Part shown: piece after piece, positions 5,620 to 9,748 of the stretch
Layout: the number at the start of each line of letters is the position of its first letter
Position numbering within the stretch: the stretch's first letter is position 1
NCBI GenBank assembly: GCA_045648175.1
Contig: JAZRNN010000082.1
Location: 1-9,748 of the forward strand
Origin: SIG440 sp045648175
GTDB taxonomy: Bacteria; Bacillota; Clostridia; Monoglobales; Monoglobaceae
DNA length: 9,748 nt
Direction: 5' to 3'
Position numbers and translations under genes: made by a program
The notes under the pieces: generated by a model
What the model was told of the DNA's origin: nothing
Database searches by the model: none
The model's input: the letters and a program-made list of their open reading frames with translations, nothing else

Positions 5620-8247
5620 ATGGGAAAGATACAGGGATTAAGTGCACCGGAAGCGGACAGGTCACGAGAGGAAAACGGTTCAAACCGATTAAGTGAGAAA
5701 GAGAAAACCTCTTTGATGAAAAAATACTGGGAAAAGTTTGATGACCCCATTATCATCATATTACTGATTGCTTTGGGAATCAATATAGTTTTCACCTTTT
5801 TCGGCAAGGTTGACTGGTTTGAATGTGTGGGAATATTTACATCTGTAATGATTGCCACCTGGGTAAGCGCACTTTCGGAATATAAAAACGAGGAAGCATT
5901 TCGCTCTATACAAAAAGAAGCATCAAAGATTTTGTGTAAAGTCTATCGTGACGGGAATCTGAAAGAAATAGGTATTGACGATATTGTAAAGGGCGATTTT
6001 GTACTGCTGCAATCCGGGGATATTGTCCCTGCCGACGGCTATGTTTTTTCGGGCAGCATACGCGTAGACCAATCGGCTTTAAACGGAGAAAGCAAAGAGA
6101 TTGAAAAAATTGCCCGTGAAACCGAGCCCGACTATCGCACGCGGCTTATTGACTTTTGGGATAAAAACAGTCTTTTCCGAGGAGCAATTGTTTGCTCGGG
6201 TCAATGTATTCTAAAGGTTAGTCAGGTGGGAGACAAAACGGTTTACGGCCAGCTTAACCGTGAAACAGATGACGAAAACCGACAAAGCCCCCTGCAGGTT
6301 AAGCTTTCGGACTTAGCAAAGGGTATAAGCCGTTTTGGATATATGGGTGCAGCATTGGTTGTTGCTGTTTATCTTATACAAAGATTTTTTGCTGACAACG
6401 GTTGGAGCATCATTGGCATTATGGAATACTTTCTTGATACATCTCAGGTAATATCCGATGTTGTAAATGCAATTATTATGGGAATTACGGTGATTGTAGT
6501 ATCTGTGCCCGAAGGACTGCCTTTGATGATTGCCATTGTTTGCTCACTGAATATGAAAAAAATGATGAAAAGCAACGTCCTTGTCCGTAAGCTTATTGGT
6601 ATTGAAACAGCAGGCAGTATTAATATACTATTTTCAGACAAAACCGGAACAATAACCAAAGGCAAGTTGACAGTTGTTGACTTTATCGACGGACAAGGGA
6701 ATATATATAAAGAACATACTTCACTGCCCAAAAACTTGAAAAAGCTCACAGAAATTTCGGTAATTGGCAATTGTGCATCACAGCTATCCCAAGGTAAAGC
6801 AGTGGGAGGCAACGCAACTGAAAAGGCTCTTTTGGAATTTGTTTGTGCAGACGGTGTGCCTGATATCACACTTACAAAGTTGCAAGAGACCTTGTTTGCA
6901 AGCGAGAACAAATTTTCTCAAGCTGAAGTAAGTGGAGATTTTTCAGGAGTTTTGATAAAGGGAGCGCCCGAGAGAATTTTGCCTTATTGTGTAAAATACT
7001 TTGATTCCTCAGGCAAGGAGCAGTCCCTGAGCACACTTCCAGAGCTGAATAGGATTGTTGACACTATGGCTAAAAAATGTATTCGAATTCTTGCTCTTGG
7101 CATTGCAAAAGAATATCGCGACGGGCAGATACCTCACGAGATAACCCTTGTGGGACTTGTGGCAATTCGTGACGATTTACGCCCCGATGTAAAAGCTTCC
7201 GTCAGTGAGGTGAGACGTGCAGGTATCCAAACCGTGATGATAACCGGAGATAAAAAGGAAACTGCTGTAGCCATTGCCCAAGAATCCGGGATAATGGACA
7301 GCCATCGCAATATGGTTTTAACGTCGGAGGATTTACAAAAAATGAGCGACGACGAGGTGAGTCAAAATCTTGTTGATATACGTGTAATTGCAAGGGCATT
7401 ACCAACTGACAAAAGCCGTCTTGTACGTATTGCTCAGGAAAAGGGACTTGTTGTCGGTATGACCGGCGATGGCGTAAACGACCTTGCTGCTCTTCGCCGT
7501 GCGGATGTTGGTTTTGCAATGGGCAGTGGCACAGATGTAGCAAAGGCAGCGGGAGATATTGTCATTCTTGATGACAATTTTTCATCAATCAGGTCGGCTG
7601 TTCTTTATGGACGTACAATATATAAAAGTATCAAAAAATTTATAGTCTGTCAGATGACCATAAATATTGCGGCTGTACTTGTTTCGGTGGTTGGCCCTCT
7701 TATTGGTATAGAAAAACCTCTTGGAATCACGCAAATGCTGTGGGTAAATCTTGTAATGGATACGCTTGCCGCCATAGCCTTTGGCGGAGAAGCCGCTCTC
7801 AAGCGTTATATGCTTGACCAACCAAAGCGACGTGACGAAAAGATTCTTGACAAAAAGGCGTGGAGTGCCATCTGTACCGGTGGTTTATTCATTTTTGCAA
7901 TAAGCCTGCTCTTCTTTTTATCACCGGATATGCACTGTGCCTTTCGCCAGCACGCAGGTGAAATATACTTTTACACGGGATATTTTAATTTTTTTGTGTT
8001 TGCAGGGGTACTTAACGCCTTCAACGCAAGGTGCGAAGGGATTGATTTGCTTGACCGCATATCCCTGAATAAACCTTTTATGTTTATAATCGGCCTGATA
8101 TGTACCGTGCAGATTATTATGACCTGCTTTGGCGGACAGGTGCTGAGAACCGCACCTCTTAACCCTCGCGAATGGCTGACAGCAACAATACCCGCTCTGC
8201 TGATAATACCTGTAGATTTAGTACGGAAACTGATTGTTAATAAATAA
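5620..8247 (+). CDS. P-type Ca2+-transporting ATPase (P2B / PMCA-type)
   Basis: Membrane pump that exports cations, most likely Ca2+, at the cost of ATP. The 875-residue protein has the full P2 layout: cytosolic N-terminus, TM1-2 (about 43-86), actuator domain with ALNGES at 153-158 (family usually TGES), TM3-4 (about 236-308) with VPEGLP at 296-301, phosphorylation motif SDKTGTIT with D340, nucleotide-binding KGAPE at 447-451, TGDK at 542-545, hinge TGDGVND at 615-621, and six C-terminal TM segments. TM6 carries WVNLVMDTLAA (N710, D714), and TM5 (QMTINIAAVLV) lacks the acidic residue of SERCA site I, matching single-site plasma-membrane types. Start ATG 5620 has AAAGGAG (5605-5611) eight bases upstream; GTG 5611 falls inside that site. 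No convincing promoter is visible upstream. No terminator is seen before the insertion sequence 23 bases downstream. Ion choice is inferred from family motifs; Mn2+ transport is possible. Confidence 0.9.
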   Translation: MGKIQGLSAPEADRSREENGSNRLSEKEKTSLMKKYWEKFDDPIIIILLIALGINIVFTFFGKVDWFECVGIFTSVMIATWVSALSEYKNEEAFRSIQKEASKILCKVYRDGNLKEIGIDDIVKGDFVLLQSGDIVPADGYVFSGSIRVDQSALNGESKEIEKIARETEPDYRTRLIDFWDKNSLFRGAIVCSGQCILKVSQVGDKTVYGQLNRETDDENRQSPLQVKLSDLAKGISRFGYMGAALVVAVYLIQRFFADNGWSIIGIMEYFLDTSQVISDVVNAIIMGITVIVVSVPEGLPLMIAIVCSLNMKKMMKSNVLVRKLIGIETAGSINILFSDKTGTITKGKLTVVDFIDGQGNIYKEHTSLPKNLKKLTEISVIGNCASQLSQGKAVGGNATEKALLEFVCADGVPDITLTKLQETLFASENKFSQAEVSGDFSGVLIKGAPERILPYCVKYFDSSGKEQSLSTLPELNRIVDTMAKKCIRILALGIAKEYRDGQIPHEITLVGLVAIRDDLRPDVKASVSEVRRAGIQTVMITGDKKETAVAIAQESGIMDSHRNMVLTSEDLQKMSDDEVSQNLVDIRVIARALPTDKSRLVRIAQEKGLVVGMTGDGVNDLAALRRADVGFAMGSGTDVAKAAGDIVILDDNFSSIRSAVLYGRTIYKSIKKFIVCQMTINIAAVLVSVVGPLIGIEKPLGITQMLWVNLVMDTLAAIAFGGEAALKRYMLDQPKRRDEKILDKKAWSAICTGGLFIFAISLLFFLSPDMHCAFRQHAGEIYFYTGYFNFFVFAGVLNAFNARCEGIDLLDRISLNKPFMFIIGLICTVQIIMTCFGGQVLRTAPLNPREWLTATIPALLIIPVDLVRKLIVNK

Positions 8248-8270
8248 CTGAAAAGGGGTGTTGCTTTGTG

Positions 8271-8322
8271 TGAACAGGTCCAGTAAAAACGGACAATAGA
8301 AAAAAAGAACCCCTTATGGTAG
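8271..8322 (+). repeat. Left inverted repeat of the IS3-family element
   Basis: Begins TGAACAGGTCC and contains CGGACA (8290-8295), AAAGAACCCC and TATGGTAG. Against the right end, 16 of the first 25 bases agree, and then GGACA(A/G)TA, an A run, GAACCC and TATGGTAG match with small length differences. The last part also forms the 5' arm of the hairpin at 8310-8345. Confidence 0.7.
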
Positions 8323-8346
8323 AATTAAAACAACTACCATAGGGGG
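8310..8346 (+). promoter_or_regulatory. Hairpin occluding the orfA ribosome binding site
   Basis: CCCCTTATGGTAG (8310-8322) pairs with CTACCATAGGGG (8334-8345) in a 12-bp stem with one bulged T and an 11-base loop. The 3' arm contains the only Shine-Dalgarno-like sequence (AGGGGG, 8341-8346), 7 bases before the orfA ATG. TAGAAT at 8320-8325, preceded by TGG (extended -10), would start transcription near 8332, within the loop, so the native transcript would lack the 5' arm. Confidence 0.6.
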
Positions 8347-8353
8347 AATTTTT

Positions 8354-8689
8354 ATGCCAAGAAGTTATCGACATATTAAAGAATATGAAAGAGAAATATT
8401 AGAACTTAAAGCTCAAGGAAAAACATTAAGAGAGATAGGAGCAATGTATGGGTTTACATACGAGCAAGTACACAATTTTATCAGTAGGCATAACATAAAT
8501 CAACGCAAAGTTGAAGCAGGAATAGCATTAAAACGAAAAGGCAGACCACCTAAAGATTATGTTGTATCTGAACAAGATAAAATTGCCGAACTTAAATACA
8601 TGCTCGCTCGCAAGGAAGCCAAAATAAAGTCATTGGAAATGGAAAATGAATTGATGCGGGATTTTCTCTCGCTCACAGAAAGGAAGTGA
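8354..8689 (+). CDS. IS3-family transposase OrfA (helix-turn-helix and leucine zipper)
   Basis: A 111-residue DNA-binding partner of the transposase that recognises the element ends and regulates transposition. Residues about 20-46 (GKTLREIGAMYGFTYEQVHNFI) form a helix-turn-helix, followed by a basic linker with KRKGRPPK at 60-67. Residues 77-105 form a strong heptad repeat: I77, L84, I91, N98 and L105 at one position, L80, L94 and M101 at the other, typical of the OrfA leucine zipper used to dimerise with OrfAB. AGGGGG lies 7 bases before ATG 8354 inside a hairpin arm. Its TGA (8687-8689) overlaps the orfB GTG (8686-8688). Confidence 0.88.
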   Translation: MPRSYRHIKEYEREILELKAQGKTLREIGAMYGFTYEQVHNFISRHNINQRKVEAGIALKRKGRPPKDYVVSEQDKIAELKYMLARKEAKIKSLEMENELMRDFLSLTERK

Positions 8690-9540
8690 GGACAAGCGTA
8701 AAATATATGGTAATCTACAGACACAAAGATAAATATTCCATTAGTGAAATGTGTAGATTCTTTAAAGTGTCACGAAGTGGATATTATGACTATGTTAAAA
8801 GAATGAATATATCTGCCTGGGATTTACCGTTAGCAGAGAAAATCAAGAAATGTCAGGAACAGTGCGGTAAAACTTACGGATATAGAAGAGTACATATATG
8901 GCTTGAAAAGAATGGTATTTACCGCAATCCTAAAACAATATTAAGGGTTATGCAGAAATATGGATTGCTGTCGGTAATCCGAAGAAAGAAATATCGCAAC
9001 TACGGAGATTATCTACACAGATATCCAAATTTGCTTAACAGAGATTTCTCTGCCGAAAGACCAAATCAAAAATGGGTTACAGATATTTCATACATACACA
9101 CAAAACAAGGTGTATTGTATCTATCGGTAATTCGAGATTTGTATGACAATAGTATTGTTGCATACAAAACAGGAACCGAACAAAATGTCAACCTTGTTTT
9201 GAGTACTATTAAAGAAGCTAAGAAAAAAGAGAAGGTCACCGCAGAGTTGCAGCTCCACAGTGACCAAGGCTTTCAATACACTTCACACGGGTATTTTAAG
9301 CTAACTAAAGAATACAACATTACGCCTTCAATGTCAAGACGAGGGAACCCATATGACAATGCTTTAGCTGAAAATTTCTTTTCAATTCTCAAAACCGAAT
9401 GCATCTACCGCGTAAAACTTCAGACATATGAGGAGGCTCGCCTCCTCATAGATGAGTATATTCATTTCTACAACAACCAGCGCATCCAACTAAAAACAAA
9501 ACTGACACCACTCGAAAAGCGATGTCAGTATATTGCTTAA
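8686..9540 (+). CDS. IS3-family transposase OrfB (DD(35)E integrase catalytic domain)
   Basis: The catalytic part of the transposase, which cuts and joins the element ends. The 284-residue protein has an N-terminal HTH_21-like region (SRSGYYDYVKR near 29-39, YGYRRVHIWLEKNG near 64-77) and the rve catalytic core with WVTDISY (D133), HSDQGFQYTS (D193) and SMSRRGNPYDNALAENFFSILKTE (E229). D193 and E229 have 35 residues between them, the classic spacing. The C-terminal FYNNQRIQLKTKLTPLE is also family-typical. It lies in the -1 frame relative to orfA and begins with GTG overlapping the orfA stop (GTGA). The frame is open back only to 8650, after a TGA at 8647-8649. The usual A6G slippery run of IS3 elements is not seen in that overlap, so coupled reinitiation at GTG is at least as likely as frameshifting to an OrfAB fusion. 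Confidence 0.92.
   Translation: MRTSVKYMVIYRHKDKYSISEMCRFFKVSRSGYYDYVKRMNISAWDLPLAEKIKKCQEQCGKTYGYRRVHIWLEKNGIYRNPKTILRVMQKYGLLSVIRRKKYRNYGDYLHRYPNLLNRDFSAERPNQKWVTDISYIHTKQGVLYLSVIRDLYDNSIVAYKTGTEQNVNLVLSTIKEAKKKEKVTAELQLHSDQGFQYTSHGYFKLTKEYNITPSMSRRGNPYDNALAENFFSILKTECIYRVKLQTYEEARLLIDEYIHFYNNQRIQLKTKLTPLEKRCQYIA
9427..9450. repeat. Perfect 10-bp inverted repeat inside orfB
   Basis: TATGAGGAGG (9427-9436) and CCTCCTCATA (9441-9450) pair perfectly around CTCG. It lies in codons for residues YEEARLLI near 248-255, about 90 bases before the orfB stop. No T tract follows on either strand, so it is not a terminator. Confidence 0.5.
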
Positions 9541-9553
9541 AATTTAATTTTAT

Positions 9554-9601
9554 CTACCATAGGGTTCTTTTTGTACTGTCCGCACAAATTGGGGCAGTTC
9601 A
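9554..9601 (-). repeat. Right inverted repeat of the IS3-family element
   Basis: Read on the minus strand it starts TGAACTGCCCCAATTTG and continues through GCGGACAGTAC, an A5 run, GAACCC and TATGGTAG (to 9554). It starts 14 bases after the orfB stop codon. No terminator hairpin is visible between orfB and this repeat. Confidence 0.7.
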
Positions 9602-9641
9602 TGAAAAGAACCTTGTGCTTTTTTATTTGATATATCGTTGA

Positions 9642-9748
9642 TTATTTTATTGTTCCTCCACCGAGAACTGTGTCACCGTCATACAAAACGACCGACTGAC
9701 CGCTTGTCACGGCTCGTTGCGGTTCGTCAAAGGTGATGTTGACCGTAT
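9642..9748 (-). CDS. mnmA: tRNA-specific 2-thiouridylase MnmA, C-terminal 34 codons (partial)
   Basis: The window ends inside this minus-strand gene; only the last 34 residues and the TAA stop (9642-9644) are visible. They read TVNITFDEPQRAVTSGQS followed by VVLYDGDTVLGGGTIK, matching the conserved C-terminal beta-barrel of MnmA/TrmU (FDEPQRAVTPGQ...YDGD..LGGG.I). The enzyme thiolates U34 of tRNA-Lys, -Glu and -Gln in the cytoplasm, using a cysteine desulfurase as sulfur source; its catalytic cysteines lie outside the window. It converges on the ATPase, with the IS between them. No terminator is seen in the 40 bases between its stop and the IS end. Confidence 0.85.
   Translation of the reverse strand, partial: TVNITFDEPQRAVTSGQSVVLYDGDTVLGGGTIK

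Larger units (their letters stand above)
8271..9601 (+). mobile_element. IS3-family insertion sequence, apparently complete (1331 bp)
   Basis: The element carries overlapping orfA and orfB with an intact DD(35)E catalytic triad. Its ends are TGAAC at the left (8271) and GTTCA at the right (9601), matching the TG...CA rule of the IS3 family. The subterminal sequence matches over about 50 bases in inverted orientation. No convincing target duplication is seen: only TG on both sides agrees. It lies between the Ca2+ ATPase and the convergent mnmA, so no gene appears interrupted. Both open reading frames are intact, so it could be active. The subgroup (IS150-like) is a guess from the right-end sequence. 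Confidence 0.88.

Noticed and set aside
9580..9605. An outward promoter formed at the IS circle junction (-35 in the right end, -10 in the left end)
   Set aside because: Known for some IS3 elements, but no TTGACA-like box in the right end pairs at suitable distance with a TATAAT-like box in the left end here.
1..9748. CRISPR arrays, tRNA or rRNA genes, toxin-antitoxin or defence genes
   Set aside because: No regularly spaced repeats, cloverleaf-like segments or recognisable defence proteins were found in the window.

Overview
The window looks like the chromosome of a low-GC Gram-positive bacterium of the class Clostridia, probably an uncultured gut relative of Oscillospiraceae/Lachnospiraceae. 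This rests on AT-rich intergenic DNA, AGGAGG-type ribosome binding sites, TTGACA/TATAAT promoters, a DacF-type PBP, a PMCA-type cation pump and an IS3-family element. The exact taxon is inferred, not shown.

Layout, left to right. Positions 1-123 carry two good minus-strand promoters firing leftward out of the window. A secreted D-Ala-D-Ala carboxypeptidase (dacF-like, 222-1400, +) is followed by MTA/SAH nucleosidase (mtnN, 1462-2148, +), whose own promoter begins on the dacF stop codon. A strong bidirectional terminator (2157-2196) separates mtnN from a minus-strand two-gene operon: a sugar-1-phosphate nucleotidyltransferase (3257-4105) and an N-acetylhexosamine 1-kinase (nahK, 2194-3267), overlapping by 11 bases. 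An AraC-family regulator (4311-5240, +) is divergent from this operon and is the obvious candidate regulator. Together they read as a HexNAc salvage module: kinase makes HexNAc-1-P, transferase makes the nucleotide sugar.

The 379-base gap 5241-5619 is not empty. After the araC terminator it holds what I believe is an unannotated small RNA gene on the minus strand (about 5334-5491). It has an extended -10 promoter, a 109-nt rod-like hairpin, a possible 9-bp loop-tail pseudoknot and its own terminator. In all three stems the only non-Watson-Crick positions are G.U pairs on the minus strand and C.A mismatches on the plus strand, which fixes the strand. I cannot assign it to a known RNA class; it is the best candidate here for something undescribed.

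Next is a PMCA-type Ca2+ P-type ATPase (5620-8247, +). It is followed after 23 bases by a complete IS3-family insertion sequence (8271-9601) with orfA, orfB (DD(35)E) and long imperfect inverted repeats. The left end folds into a hairpin that buries the orfA ribosome binding site in read-through transcripts, while a promoter in the hairpin loop would make a transcript lacking the occluding arm. The right edge holds the last 34 codons of mnmA (tRNA 2-thiouridylase) on the minus strand, so the IS sits in a convergent intergenic gap.
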